Assembly (NCBI RefSeq): GCF_014842025.1
Contig: NZ_JACYUY010000020.1
Coordinates: 51,529 to 115,528, forward strand
Direction of reading: 5' to 3'
DNA length: 64,000 bases
Origin: Massilia sp. CFBP 13721
GTDB lineage: Bacteria > Pseudomonadota > Gammaproteobacteria > Burkholderiales > Burkholderiaceae_D
Positions 12,201 to 20,500 of this stretch are shown here, piece by piece. Under the pieces are notes generated by a model. That model was not told the DNA's origin, ran no database searches, and saw nothing but the letters and a program-made list of their open reading frames with translations. The first letter of the stretch is position 1; each line of letters starts with the position of its first letter. A program made the position numbers and the translations under genes.

Positions 12201-13239
12201 GAACCTGGGCGCCTGCAGCCACATCATCGGCAAGGTCAACGAACGCGGCGCGATCGAATTCTCGCGCGACGCCAAGGTGATCTACAACCAGAAGCGCAGC
12301 ACGCTGCACCGCCTGTGGTCCGAGACCAGCTGGCGCATCGCGCGCCTGCGCGACAATCCGGACTGCGCCGATCAGGAATACGAACGCCTGCTCGACGAAG
12401 CCGATCCCGGCATCACGCCGAAGCTGACCTTCGACCCAAGCGAGAACATCGCTGCGCCCTTCATCGCGACGGGCGTGCGTCCGCGCGTGGCGATCCTGCG
12501 CGAGCAGGGCGTCAACTCGCACATCGAAACCGCCTGGGCGATGCACCAGGCCGGCTTTGCGGCGGTCGACGTCCACATGAGCGACCTGATCGCCGGCCGC
12601 ACCACGCTGGCCGACTTCCACGGCGTGATCGCGGTCGGCGGCTTCTCCTACGGCGACGTGCTCGGCGCCGGCGAGGGCTGGGCCAAGACCATCCTGTTCA
12701 ACAACGGGCTGGCCGACCAGTTCGCGGCCTTCTTCGCGCGCCAGGATACCTTTGGGCTGGGCGTGTGCAACGGTTGCCAGATGCTGGCCAACCTGAAGCC
12801 GATCATCCCGGGCGCCCACGCCTGGCCGAAGTTCACGCGCAACAAGTCGGAACAGTTCGAGGCGCGCTTCGGCATGGTCGAGGTGCTCGACTCGCCCTCG
12901 ATCTTCTTCGCCGATATGGCCGGCACCCAGGCCCCGTTGGCGATCGCCCACGGCGAAGGCTTCGCCGACTTCTCGCTGACCGGCGATCTGTCGTCGGTGG
13001 TGCAATCGCTGCGCTACGTCGACAACCGTGGCCAGGCCACCGAACAGTACCCGTTCAACCCGAACGGCTCGCCCGGCGGCCTGACCGCCGTGACCACACC
13101 CGACGGCCGCTTCACCGCCATGATGCCGCACGCCGAACGCGTGTTCCGCACGGCGGTGCACTCGTGGGCGCCGCCGGACTGGAGCGACGACGCGCCGTGG
13201 ATGCGCATGTTCAGGAATGCGCGCAAGTGGGTCGGTTGA
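9217..13239 (+). CDS. purL: Phosphoribosylformylglycinamidine synthase
   Basis: This 1340-residue large-type PurL converts FGAR, glutamine and ATP to FGAM in de novo purine synthesis. The order is an N-terminal PurS-like domain (about 1-220), two AIR-synthase-like halves (about 220-1040) with KVETHNHPTAISPFPGA and a GGSAASS glycine loop, and a C-terminal class I glutaminase (about 1080-1340). GVCNGCQML near residue 1185 carries the nucleophile Cys, and AHGEGF near 1245 the catalytic His. The length fits the proteobacterial family. Codons around 10873-10980 are unlike the rest of the gene. A terminator follows at 13262. Confidence 0.97.
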   Translation: MLILPGSNALSVFRSQRLLSQLQAAAPAIAAVQARFVHFIDSAAPLSIDDTERLTAMLTYGEPVPETLYEGSTAEFFVIPRLGTISPWASKATDIAHNCGMTHVHRIERGVAYKVVLKSGILGSSIGAPKKLSDLELANVAALLHDRMTDTVLRNADDAAQLFQELEGKQLESIDVLGQGRDALLRANTELGLAMSLDEIDYLNEAFTKAQRNPTDVELMMFAQANSEHCRHKIFNADWIIDGVKQDKSLFGMIKNTHQLQPKGTVVAYSDNSSIMEGATVTRFFPQAGGEYAPMTELTHTLMKVETHNHPTAISPFPGASTGAGGEIRDEGATGRGAKPKAGLTGFTVSNLLLPDAQRPWENAADVTSAQKGEAPVYGKPERIASPLQIMIDGPLGGAAFSNEFGRPVLGGYFRTYEQNAQAAGGVYGYHKPIMIAGGIGNISDQHTFKNDIPPRSLLIQLGGPGMRIGMGGSAASSMATGTNTADLDFDSVQRGNPEMERRAQEVINGCWQLGADNPIISIHDVGAGGLSNAFPEIVNDAKRGAIFDLRKIQLEESGMAPKEIWSNESQERYVLAISPENLPLFASLCERERSPFAVIGVATEERQLQVVDKEAGNNPVDMPMDVLLGKPPKMTRDVEHVKRDLPAVDLTGIELEEAARRVLLLPTVADKSFLITIGDRSVGAMTVRDQMVGPWQVPVADCAVTAMSYEGFKGEAMAVGERTPLAVIDAAASGRMAVGEAITNIACTPIASIEDIKLSANWMAACGQPGQDAALFDTVKAVGMELCPALGISIPVGKDSLSMRTTWNDDGEAKSVISPVSLIVSAFAPVPDVRRCLTPQLRTDVGDTVLVLIDLGRGKNRMGASALAQVTQQLGDAVPDVDSPDDLKAFFAAIQRLNGEGKLLAYHDRSDGGLFATLVEMAFAGRAGVSVNLDILTMEGEHASDWGDAKNWAAQVGERRNEMTLRALFSEELGAVVQVRESDKRDVMNVLRELNLGACSHIIGKVNERGAIEFSRDAKVIYNQKRSTLHRLWSETSWRIARLRDNPDCADQEYERLLDEADPGITPKLTFDPSENIAAPFIATGVRPRVAILREQGVNSHIETAWAMHQAGFAAVDVHMSDLIAGRTTLADFHGVIAVGGFSYGDVLGAGEGWAKTILFNNGLADQFAAFFARQDTFGLGVCNGCQMLANLKPIIPGAHAWPKFTRNKSEQFEARFGMVEVLDSPSIFFADMAGTQAPLAIAHGEGFADFSLTGDLSSVVQSLRYVDNRGQATEQYPFNPNGSPGGLTAVTTPDGRFTAMMPHAERVFRTAVHSWAPPDWSDDAPWMRMFRNARKWVG

Positions 13240-13261
13240 CCGCTTTGATCGTGTAGACGAG

Positions 13262-13288
13262 AACGCCTCTTTCGGGAGGCGTTTTTTT
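13262..13288 (+). terminator. Rho-independent terminator of purL
   Basis: An eight-base stem AACGCCTC/GAGGCGTT with a six-base loop is followed directly by seven T, 23 bases after the purL stop. Confidence 0.85.
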
Positions 13289-13307
13289 ATGGCGGCGCCA
13301 GACGAAC

Positions 13308-13423
13308 GTAGGGTGGGCGCCCCGTGCCCACGCGTAAACGATGCGCCATGTTGGCCTGGCCGTTTTCAGGACGAAGCCAACACCATGCGCACGTCACGCG
13401 TGGGCACGGGGCGCCCACCCTAC
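13308..13423. repeat. REPIN-like inverted pair, GCCCCGT-type apex
   Basis: Two 27-bp arms (13308-13334 and 13397-13423) are exact inverted copies with GTAG outermost. The stem GTGGGC(GC)CCC... differs from the GTGGAC stem at 7057, yet both arms of this pair share the same variant. The spacer is 62 bp. It lies between the purL terminator and that of the minus-strand ppiC gene. Confidence 0.85.
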
Positions 13424-13457
13424 AAAAACAAAAAGGCGCTTCCGTGGAAGCGCCTTT
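13424..13457 (-). terminator. Rho-independent terminator of the ppiC operon
   Basis: Read on the minus strand, AAAGGCGCTTCC pairs with GGAAGCGCCTTT around a two-base loop, followed by TTTTTGTTTTTG. It lies 20 bases past the stop of the ppiC gene at 13477. Confidence 0.85.
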
Positions 13458-13476
13458 CTCTCGCAGCCGATCGATA

Positions 13477-14256
13477 TTACTTGATCGTCGCCTTCTTCAA
13501 CAGCGACTCGCGGTATTCCGCCAGTTTACGCTGCTGCAGCTGTTCCGCGACCTGCTGCTTGACCTGGTCCAGCGGCGGGATCGTCACTGGGCGGGTTTCT
13601 TCCAGCTTGATGACGTGGAAGCCGTACTGGGTCTTGACCGGGGTGTCGGTGATGGCGCCGACTTTCAGCGCGGTCATGGCCTTCGAGAACTCAGGCACGA
13701 AACGCGACGGGTCGGTCCAGCCGAGGTCGCCGCCATTGGCTGCCGAGCCAGGGTCCTTGCTCTGCTTGGCCAGTTCGTCGAACTTGGCGCCGCCCTTGAG
13801 CTTGGTGATGATCGCTTTCGCGTCGTCCTCTTTCTCGACCAGGATGTGGCGCGCGTGGTATTCCTTGTCCGGTGCGCCGGCTTTCGCCTTGTCGTACTCG
13901 GCCTTGATGTCGGCGTCCTTGATCGGGTTCTTCTTGACGTAGTCGGCCAGCATCGCGTTGATGATGATGCTCTGGCGCGCGTTGTCGATCGCGGCCTTGA
14001 CGTCGGCGCGGGCGCCCACGTTCTGCTTGTCGGCTTCCTGGATCAGCACTTCGCGGCCGATCAGGTCCTTCTTGATCATTTCGCGCAGCTGCGGCGAATC
14101 CGCTGCACGGCCCTGGGCGACGACCTGCTTGACCATCTGGTCGACCCGCGCCGCCGGGATCGGCTTGCCGTTCACGGTCGCAACGTTCTGGGCGAAGACA
14201 GGTGCTGCCACGATGAACGACATGGCAAGCAACAGGCGGGTTGGCTTCAAAATCAT
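13477..14256 (-). CDS. Periplasmic parvulin-type peptidyl-prolyl isomerase, copy 1
   Basis: This 259-residue protein has an N-terminal signal (cleavage near VFAQ), a helical SurA/PpiC-like chaperone region with VNGKPIPAARVD (about 25-120), and a parvulin domain (about 135-230) with ARHILVE, GDLGWTDP and GFHVIKLEE. It should catalyse prolyl cis-trans isomerisation or assist folding of exported proteins. It is a tandem paralogue of the next gene upstream, 82 bp away, with most conserved blocks identical or nearly so. The terminator at 13424 ends the unit. Confidence 0.9.
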   Translation of the reverse strand: MILKPTRLLLAMSFIVAAPVFAQNVATVNGKPIPAARVDQMVKQVVAQGRAADSPQLREMIKKDLIGREVLIQEADKQNVGARADVKAAIDNARQSIIINAMLADYVKKNPIKDADIKAEYDKAKAGAPDKEYHARHILVEKEDDAKAIITKLKGGAKFDELAKQSKDPGSAANGGDLGWTDPSRFVPEFSKAMTALKVGAITDTPVKTQYGFHVIKLEETRPVTIPPLDQVKQQVAEQLQQRKLAEYRESLLKKATIK

Positions 14257-14338
14257 TGTTCAGATCCTATAAAAACACGAAAAGTCGCCCGCTGGCGACG
14301 GTGATCCGGCGCCAGCGACGGCGCCGGTGGCAACTATA

Positions 14339-15127
14339 TTACTGCACCTTCGCCTTCTTGACCATTTCCTCTTGGTAAGCCGCCAGCTTGCTCTGCTGCA
14401 GGCTTTCCGCGATCTGCGGCTTGATTTCGTCCAGCGCCGGCACCTTCACGGCGCGCACGTCGTCGACCTTGATCACGTGGAAACCGGCGCCGGTCTTGAC
14501 TGGCGCATCGGTGACCTGGCCCTTGGTCAGCTTGGTGAAGCCGGCCGCGAATTCAGGCGGGAAGGCCGATGGCGCTGCCCAGTCGAGGTCGCCACCATTG
14601 GCAGCCGAACCGGTGTCCTTGCTGGTCTTCGCCAGTTCTTCGAACTTGGCGCCACCCTTGAGCTTGGTGATGACGGCTTTCGCTTCGTCTTCGGTCGTGG
14701 TCAGGATGTGGCGGATGTGGTATTCCTTCTCGCCCGACTGGGTCTTGGAGAAGCGGTCGTACTCGGCCTTGATCTCGGCATCGGTGACCGGGTTCTTGGC
14801 GATGTAGTCGCGCGCCAGCTGGTTCACGACGATGGCCTGGCGGGCGCTGTCGAGGGCTTGCTTGACGTCGGGCTTCTTGTCGTAGCCTTGCTTGATGGCT
14901 TCCTGCATGAGTACTTCGCGGGCGATCAGGTCACGCTTGATGGCGTCGCGCAGTTGCGGCGAATCCTGGCCCTGGCCCTGGGCGACGACCTGCTTGACGA
15001 TCGCATCGACGCGCGAGGTCGGGATGGCCTTGCCGTTCACGACGGCCAGGTTCTGTGCGAAGGCGGGCGCTGCGAGCGTGGCAGTGGCGATCAGGGCTGA
15101 CAGCAGGCGTGCTGGCTTAAAAGTCAT
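14339..15127 (-). CDS. Periplasmic parvulin-type peptidyl-prolyl isomerase, copy 2
   Basis: The protein has 262 residues and the same plan as its neighbour: a signal peptide ending near AFAQ, a VNGKAIPTSRVD helical region, and a parvulin domain with IRHILTT, GGDLDWAAP and GFHVIKVDD. The bolA-ppiC order is common in Burkholderiales; here the ppiC is duplicated. The 82-bp spacer to the downstream copy holds two short GC hairpins (around 14283-14330) but no T-run, so readthrough is likely. Confidence 0.9.
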   Translation of the reverse strand: MTFKPARLLSALIATATLAAPAFAQNLAVVNGKAIPTSRVDAIVKQVVAQGQGQDSPQLRDAIKRDLIAREVLMQEAIKQGYDKKPDVKQALDSARQAIVVNQLARDYIAKNPVTDAEIKAEYDRFSKTQSGEKEYHIRHILTTTEDEAKAVITKLKGGAKFEELAKTSKDTGSAANGGDLDWAAPSAFPPEFAAGFTKLTKGQVTDAPVKTGAGFHVIKVDDVRAVKVPALDEIKPQIAESLQQSKLAAYQEEMVKKAKVQ

Positions 15128-15225
15128 TATGGAATTTCCTGTGGAGGGAGTTGCTTGGACAGATTAGAGTAGTTATTTTGCAGAGCGGTTCAATACAGAT
15201 TTTGCGATACATTCCTTAAGCGAGC

Positions 15226-15331
15226 CTGAGCAACTTGCTGCGCGTCGGATTCTTGGCCTGCGATGCTCGCTGTACGAAAGTACAGCTGCGCTTCTTAACC
15301 AAAACTCCTTCCGCTCGCTGGCGTTGCTCAG
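15226..15331. repeat. Structured intergenic element between bolA and ppiC
   Basis: CTGAGCAAC (15226-15234) is inverted as GTTGCTCAG (15323-15331), enclosing a perfect hairpin GCTGTAC-GAAA-GTACAGC (15269-15286) with a GNRA-type loop. The 230-bp gap 15128-15357 has no credible ORF. The GTAC-N4-GTAC core recalls the element at 33994-34094. It may be a dispersed repeat or a processed RNA structure in the bolA-ppiC transcript. Confidence 0.5.
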
Positions 15332-15357
15332 TCCCGCTACGCGACCCTGAACCGGCC

Positions 15358-15654
15358 TCAGTCCGTTTCAGAAGGCGCCAGCGCCGTGATGGCAAGGGCG
15401 TGGATCTCGGCCCGCATCATTTCGGCCACGGCATCATACACCAGTCGATGACGCATGACGAGTCTCAGTCCATGGAAGCGTTCAGAAACGATTTTCACGC
15501 TGTAATGCCCACCGCCCGAGGCCGCGCCGGCATGGCCGGCGTGTAGGTGCGAGTCGTCGGTGACCTCGAGAAAGCTGGGGTCGAAGGCGGCAGCGAGTGC
15601 CAGGTGGATGCGCTCGAGGCGTTCGTTGGCGAATTTGGTGACTGGTGCGGTCAT
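15358..15654 (-). CDS. bolA: BolA family protein
   Basis: This 98-residue protein has the BolA fold: LEVTDDSHLHAGHAGA with the His pair used with monothiol glutaredoxins for Fe-S binding, then HYSVKIVSERFHGLRLVMRH and a C-terminal helix. BolA proteins act in iron-sulfur handling and stress-linked transcription. The ATG at 15654 overlaps the yciB stop (15651-15653), so translation is probably coupled in the msrB-yciB-bolA operon. Confidence 0.92.
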   Translation of the reverse strand: MTAPVTKFANERLERIHLALAAAFDPSFLEVTDDSHLHAGHAGAASGGGHYSVKIVSERFHGLRLVMRHRLVYDAVAEMMRAEIHALAITALAPSETD

Positions 15655-16289
15655 TTCGTTGCTTCCTCCTGAGGAATATGCTTCATGAGCAGCATCGACT
15701 GCGCGATGGTGAACAGGAAGAAGATGGCGGTCATGCCGAAGACCTTGAAATTGACCCAGGCCGCCGTGTTGTCGCGAAACACGACGAAGGCCATCAACAG
15801 GTTCAGGGCGCCCAGCAGGAACAGGAACACGACCCAGGTATAGCCCACGCGCGGCCAGACCGGATCCGGCAGCGGCAGCGCTTCTTCCATGGCCTTGCGC
15901 ATCAGGTTCTTGCCGAAGAACACCTGGCTGATGAACAGCGCAGCGGCGAACACCCAGTAAATGATGGTCGGCTTCCATTTAATAAAGGTTTCGTCGTGCA
16001 GGTAGATGGTCATGCCGCCGAAGACGACGATCACGAACAGCGACACCCACAGCATGCCGTCGACCTTGCGCTTGCGCGCCAGCAGGTAGCCCACCTGCAA
16101 CATGGTGGCGATGATGGCGACAACGGTGGCGAGCATGGTCGGCGCCTGCTCGGCCAGGATCTTGCCGCCCGAAACCATGCCGCCAAGGTATTGCTCGGCA
16201 ATGGCCAGGGCCGCGGCCTCGTTGCCGTTGCCGATCTTGTAGACGACGAAGAACAGGATCAGCGGGAAGAAATCAAACAGGAATTTCAT
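15651..16289 (-). CDS. yciB: Septation protein A / inner membrane protein YciB
   Basis: This 212-residue inner membrane protein has five or six hydrophobic helices. It opens with KFLFDFFPLILFFVVYK, the family hallmark, and contains FGGMTIYLHDETFIKWKPT. YciB (IspZ/IspA) takes part in cell-envelope synthesis and septation. The ATG at 16289 has GGAG seven bases upstream. A longer frame to 16397 overlaps msrB and is not used. It lies 13 bp after msrB and overlaps bolA. Confidence 0.93.
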   Translation of the reverse strand: MKFLFDFFPLILFFVVYKIGNGNEAAALAIAEQYLGGMVSGGKILAEQAPTMLATVVAIIATMLQVGYLLARKRKVDGMLWVSLFVIVVFGGMTIYLHDETFIKWKPTIIYWVFAAALFISQVFFGKNLMRKAMEEALPLPDPVWPRVGYTWVVFLFLLGALNLLMAFVVFRDNTAAWVNFKVFGMTAIFFLFTIAQSMLLMKHIPQEEATK

Positions 16290-16302
16290 ACGGCTCCGGG
16301 AC

Positions 16303-16698
16303 TCAGACTTCTTCGAAACGCAGTGCAGCGGAATTGATGCAATAGCGCAGGCCGGTCGGCGGCGGGCCGTCCGGGAACACGTGGCCGAGGTGGGCATCGC
16401 AGACGGCGCAGATGATCTCGGTACGCACCATGCCGTGGGTACGGTCGGTCTTCTCGATCACGTTGTCCGGATCGAGCGCCTTGAAATAGCTGGGCCAGCC
16501 GCAGCCGGACTCGAACTTCGCGTCGGACTCGAACAGCGGCGTATTACAGCAAACACAGGTGTAGATGCCGTGCTCGTGATGATCCCAGTACTTGCCGGTA
16601 AAGGCGCGTTCGGTGGCGGCGTGGCGCGTGACCTGGTATTCCATCGGGTCCAGCTGGGCACGCCACTCGGCGTCGGTCTTGGTTACTTTATCGGTCAT
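16303..16698 (-). CDS. msrB: Peptide-methionine (R)-S-oxide reductase
   Basis: This 131-residue cytoplasmic enzyme reduces methionine-R-sulfoxide in proteins. Two CxxC pairs (CVCC and CAVC) bind structural zinc. GCGWPSYF, HLGHVF and RYCINSAAL, with the catalytic Cys, are all present. The start at 16698 lies just after AAAGAGA; the frame can extend to 16731 but without better signals. It sits 33 bp downstream of selO and begins a short operon with yciB and bolA, linking two redox-damage functions. Confidence 0.95.
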   Translation of the reverse strand: MTDKVTKTDAEWRAQLDPMEYQVTRHAATERAFTGKYWDHHEHGIYTCVCCNTPLFESDAKFESGCGWPSYFKALDPDNVIEKTDRTHGMVRTEIICAVCDAHLGHVFPDGPPPTGLRYCINSAALRFEEV

Positions 16699-16731
16699 CG
16701 TTGTCTCTTTATGAAAATGAGGCGAACTCAA

Positions 16732-18222
16732 TTAGGACGAGCAGCTTACTTCGAGGTGGGCCGCCCAGTCCGGCGGCAGCGCGGCATACTGTTCCTTGCC
16801 GGGCTGCTCGTCGAAAGGCTGCTCGAGCACGGCCAGCAGCTCGCGCACAACCGAATAGTCGCCGTTCTGCGCATGTTCGATCGCCTGCTGGGCCAGATAG
16901 TTTCGCAGAACGTACTTGGGGTTGACAAGGTTCATGGCGCTGCGGCGCTCGGCATCGGTACGGGATTCGCGCCCCAGGCGCTCGCGGTAGCGCAGCGCCC
17001 AGGCATCGAAAGCGGGACGGTCGATGAACAGGTCGCGCAGCGGCTCGTCGCTCGACTGGTCTTCGACTCGCAGGTTGCCGAGGCGACGGAACAGCAGCGT
17101 AAAGTCGACGTGGCTGGCCTGCATCACACTAAACAGGCCATCGAAAAGCGCGCGGTCGCCTTCTTCATACGTGGCCAGGCCCAGCTTCGCATGCAGCAAC
17201 TCGTCGAGTTTTGCTTCGAACACGGGCATGTAGACCGCCAGCGCGGCTTCGGCTTCCTCGACGGTACCGATCAGCGGCAACAGCGCATTGCCGAGCGCAT
17301 AGCAATTCCAGTGGCCGACCGCAACCTGGTTCGCATACGAATAGCGCCCGCCCTGGTCGGTATGGTTGCAGATGTGGTTGACGTCGAAGGCTTCCATGAA
17401 ACCGAAGGGGCCGTAGTCGATCGTCAAGCCGAGGATCGACATGTTATCGGTATTCATCACGCCATGCATGAAGCCGACCGACTGCCAATGGGCGATCATG
17501 CGCGCCGTGCGCCGCGTGACTTCGGCCAGCAGGGCGGCGTAGGGATTGGCGGCGTCGCGCAGTTCCGGATAGAAGCTGTCGATCACGTAGTCGGCCAGCG
17601 TTTTCAGTTCGTCCGGCTTGTCGCGGTAATGCCAATGTTCGAAGGAACCAAAGCGCACGAAGGAGGGCGCCATGCGCGTCACGACGGCGGCGGTCTCGAT
17701 GCTTTCGCGCATCACGCGCTGGTTGGAACCGGTGACGACCAGGGCGCGCGTGGTCGGGATGCCGAGCGCGGCCATGGCTTCAGAGCAGAGGAATTCGCGG
17801 ATCGAGGAACGCAGCACGGCGCGGCCATCGCCCATGCGCGAATAAGGCGTCTTGCCGGCGCCTTTCAGCTGCAGTTCCATGCGCCCCTGCGGGCCATCGA
17901 CGTCGCCGAGCAGGATGGCGCGGCCGTCGCCCAGCTGGCCGGCCCAGACGCCGAACTGGTGGCCCGAATACACGGCCGACAGCGGCTCGGAGCCGGGCAG
18001 GAGCGCATTGCCGGTCAGCGCCGCCACAAAATCTTCCTGGGCCAGCGCCTCGGCGTCGAGGCCGACCAGGCTGGCCGCACGGCTGCTGGCCGCGACGAAA
18101 TAGGGCGCGGACAGGGGCGTGGGCATCAATCGGGTATAGAACGCGGGCGGCAGGGCAGCGAAACCGTTCTTGAGGTGCAGGTCGTCGGACTTGATGGCAG
18201 CTCCAGTGAAATAGGGGGACAC
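16732..18222 (-). CDS. selO: Protein adenylyltransferase SelO (YdiU)
   Basis: This 496-residue pseudokinase-fold enzyme transfers AMP from ATP to Ser/Thr/Tyr side chains. Visible motifs are YSGHQFGVWAGQLGDGRA near residue 85, ELQLKGAGKTPYSR with the ATP-binding Lys, GFMHGVMNTDNMSILG with metal-binding Asn, and IDYGPFGFM. It ends in CSS, where eukaryotic homologues carry selenocysteine in place of Cys. SelO answers oxidative stress, which fits the adjacent msrB. The ATG at 18222 gives the standard N-terminus. Confidence 0.95.
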   Translation of the reverse strand: MSPYFTGAAIKSDDLHLKNGFAALPPAFYTRLMPTPLSAPYFVAASSRAASLVGLDAEALAQEDFVAALTGNALLPGSEPLSAVYSGHQFGVWAGQLGDGRAILLGDVDGPQGRMELQLKGAGKTPYSRMGDGRAVLRSSIREFLCSEAMAALGIPTTRALVVTGSNQRVMRESIETAAVVTRMAPSFVRFGSFEHWHYRDKPDELKTLADYVIDSFYPELRDAANPYAALLAEVTRRTARMIAHWQSVGFMHGVMNTDNMSILGLTIDYGPFGFMEAFDVNHICNHTDQGGRYSYANQVAVGHWNCYALGNALLPLIGTVEEAEAALAVYMPVFEAKLDELLHAKLGLATYEEGDRALFDGLFSVMQASHVDFTLLFRRLGNLRVEDQSSDEPLRDLFIDRPAFDAWALRYRERLGRESRTDAERRSAMNLVNPKYVLRNYLAQQAIEHAQNGDYSVVRELLAVLEQPFDEQPGKEQYAALPPDWAAHLEVSCSS

Positions 18223-18310
18223 AGCGCGATTCTACCGTACCCGGCGGATTCTATTCGCGCGCGCCCTTTATGCAACGGCCCTTACACTTGGTAACCAGCG
18301 GGTAACGAAT

Positions 18311-18324
18311 AGCACGATCGTGCT
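18311..18324. promoter_or_regulatory. Perfect 14-bp palindrome upstream of the acyl-CoA ligase
   Basis: AGCACGATCGTGCT is a perfect palindrome 90 bp before the ligase start, between divergent selO and the ligase. Its core ACGATCGT matches ACGACCGT before fadB (22048) and ACGGTCGT before the thiolase (29942), suggesting one TetR-type fatty-acid regulator. The regulator itself is not in the window. Confidence 0.55.
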
Positions 18325-18414
18325 GCGTCGCAACATCGAAACGTCTTGACGGGCTGCGCAGGGGCGAATCACACTCGACCGAAGTTAGCTTTCCGACCAC
18401 AGGAGACCCCGCAC

Positions 18415-20064
18415 ATGTCCTATCCGAAGAGCCCGCTCATGGGCCAGATGATGAACCAGCCGCTGCTCATCTCGAGCATCATCGAATTCGCCGCGCGCCA
18501 TTACGGCAACAACGAAATCGTGTCGCGCCGCGTTGAAGGCGACATGCACCGCTACACCTACCGCGACTGCGAGCAGCGCGCGCGGCGCATGGCGCACGTG
18601 CTGCAGGGGCTGGGCGTGCAAATGGGCGACCGCGTCGCGACCCTGGCCTGGAACGGCTACCGCCACCTCGAGCTGTACTACGCGGTCTCCGGCTCGGGCG
18701 CCGTCATGCACACGGTGAACCCGCGCCTGCATCCGGAACAGATCGCCTACATCGTCAACCACGCCGAAGACCAGTACCTGTTCTTCGATCTCACCTTCCT
18801 GCCGCTGGTCGAGGCCGTCGCCGCCCATTGCAAGACCGTGAAAGGTTTTGTCCTGATGAGCGACCGCGCGCACATGCCGCAAGAAACGAAGATCGCCAAC
18901 CTGCTGTGCTACGAAGACCTGATCGCATCGAGCAGCGACGACTACACCTGGCCCCTGTTCGACGAAAACTCGGCCGCGACCCTGTGCTACACCTCGGGCA
19001 CGACCGGCAACCCGAAGGGCGCGCTGTACTCGCACCGCTCGACCATCCTGCACGCCTACGCGTCCGCCATGCCGGGCGCGCTGAACGTCTCCTCGCTCGA
19101 CTCGGTGCTGCCGGTGGTGCCGATGTTCCACGTGAATGCCTGGGGCTTGCCGTATTCGGTGCCGCTGTCGGGCGCCAAGATGGTGTTCCCCGGCGCGGCG
19201 CTGGACGGCAAGTCGCTCTACGACCTGTTCGAGGCCGAAGGCGTCACCTTCTCGGCCGGCGTGCCGACCGTCTGGCTGGGCCTGATCAACCATGCGATCC
19301 AGAATAACCTGCAGTTCTCGACCTTCCGCCGCACCGTGATCGGCGGCTCGGCCTGCCCGCCGGCGATGATGGACACCCTGATCGACAGGCTGAACGTGCA
19401 CGTCATCCACGGCTGGGGCATGACGGAGATGTCGCCGCTCGGCACCACCGGCGGCCTGCAAATGAAACATCTGGCCATGCCGAAGGAAGAGCAGCGCAAG
19501 ATCCTGCAAAAGCAGGGCCATGCCATCTACGGCGTCGACATGAAGATCGTCGACGACGACGGCGCCGAACTGCCGTGGGACGGCACGACCTACGGCCACC
19601 TGTACGTGAAAGGCCCGTGGATCGTCTCGGGCTATTTCCGCGGCGAGGGCGGCGACGTATTAAAAGATGGCTGGTTCCCGACCGGCGACGTCGCCACCAT
19701 CGACGGCGACGGCTACATGCAGATCACCGACCGCAGCAAGGACGTGATCAAGTCCGGCGGCGAATGGATCGGCAGCATCGACCTGGAAAACATCGCCATG
19801 GCGCACCCCGCCGTGCTGCAGGCCGCCTGCATCGGCGTGGCGCACCCGAAATGGGACGAGCGGCCGATGCTGGTGGTGGTCAAGCGCCCCGGCCAGGACG
19901 TCTCGCGCGAGGAACTGCTCGGCTTCTTCGAGGGCAAGATCGCCAAATGGTGGCTGCCGGACGACGTCGTGTTCACCGAGGCGCTGCCGATGGGCGCGAC
20001 CGGCAAGATCCAGAAGAACCGGCTGCGCGACCAGTATCGGGAGCACAAGCTGCCGACGGCTTGA
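18415..20064 (+). CDS. Acyl-CoA synthetase (AMP-forming), medium/long-chain or DmdB/AlkK type
   Basis: This 549-residue ANL-superfamily ligase activates a carboxylic acid to acyl-AMP and then acyl-CoA. CYTSGTTGNPKGALYSH near residue 195 is the P-loop-like A3 motif. GWGMTEMSPLGT, GWFPTGDV and TDRSKDVIKSGGEWI follow, and GATGKIQKN near the C-terminus holds the catalytic Lys. The pattern fits fatty acyl or methylthiopropionyl-CoA ligases. The ATG at 18415 has AGGAGA eight bases upstream; a longer frame to 18346 is less likely. The stop TGA overlaps the ATG of the next gene. Confidence 0.9.
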   Translation: MSYPKSPLMGQMMNQPLLISSIIEFAARHYGNNEIVSRRVEGDMHRYTYRDCEQRARRMAHVLQGLGVQMGDRVATLAWNGYRHLELYYAVSGSGAVMHTVNPRLHPEQIAYIVNHAEDQYLFFDLTFLPLVEAVAAHCKTVKGFVLMSDRAHMPQETKIANLLCYEDLIASSSDDYTWPLFDENSAATLCYTSGTTGNPKGALYSHRSTILHAYASAMPGALNVSSLDSVLPVVPMFHVNAWGLPYSVPLSGAKMVFPGAALDGKSLYDLFEAEGVTFSAGVPTVWLGLINHAIQNNLQFSTFRRTVIGGSACPPAMMDTLIDRLNVHVIHGWGMTEMSPLGTTGGLQMKHLAMPKEEQRKILQKQGHAIYGVDMKIVDDDGAELPWDGTTYGHLYVKGPWIVSGYFRGEGGDVLKDGWFPTGDVATIDGDGYMQITDRSKDVIKSGGEWIGSIDLENIAMAHPAVLQAACIGVAHPKWDERPMLVVVKRPGQDVSREELLGFFEGKIAKWWLPDDVVFTEALPMGATGKIQKNRLRDQYREHKLPTA

Positions 20065-20489
20065 TGCATCTGGAGCAGGTTCTCTTCGAGCGGGTGTTCG
20101 ACGCCCAGCAGATGAATGGCGTCTTCAGTTTCGAAGGCGGCGGCCAGGTCAGGTATGGCGTCTGGCTCCCGGGCGACGCCGTGCCGGCGAACGGCAAGCG
20201 GCTGATCCTCGCTTTCGGCGAGGCCGGCAACTGGTCGACCGTGCTCGGCTGGATCGATCCGGCGACCGGCGAGCTGGGCCTGCGCCGCACCTGGTCGATG
20301 GCGGCCGACTGGCTACGGGCGCTCGGCGCGGTCAGCAAACTGACCATCCTGACGGCAGGCGCGATGCTTGGCTTGCGCTACGTCGTGCCGCTCGCGGCGC
20401 TGGGCGTGTGCGGCATCGGGTGGCTACTGTGGCGCGCCATGCGCCGCAACCGCGTAGTGCGGCGGGCCTTGCAGGAATTTCCGGCCTAG
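20064..20489 (+). CDS. Small predicted membrane protein coupled to the acyl-CoA ligase
   Basis: I do not recognise this 141-residue protein. Residues 1-85 are soluble, with a YGVWLPGD stretch and aromatic residues. About 92-130 contain one or two hydrophobic segments (LTILTAGAMLGL and VPLAALGVCGIGWLLW) followed by a basic tail. The start codon overlaps the ligase stop (TGATG), so translation is almost certainly coupled. It may tether or assist acyl-CoA metabolism at the membrane, but that is only inferred from position. Confidence 0.7.
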   Translation: MHLEQVLFERVFDAQQMNGVFSFEGGGQVRYGVWLPGDAVPANGKRLILAFGEAGNWSTVLGWIDPATGELGLRRTWSMAADWLRALGAVSKLTILTAGAMLGLRYVVPLAALGVCGIGWLLWRAMRRNRVVRRALQEFPA

Positions 20490-20500
20490 TGTGTGATTTG

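Noticed and set aside
13477..15127. Split or frameshifted single isomerase gene
   Set aside because: Both copies are complete with signal peptides and parvulin domains; they are tandem paralogues.
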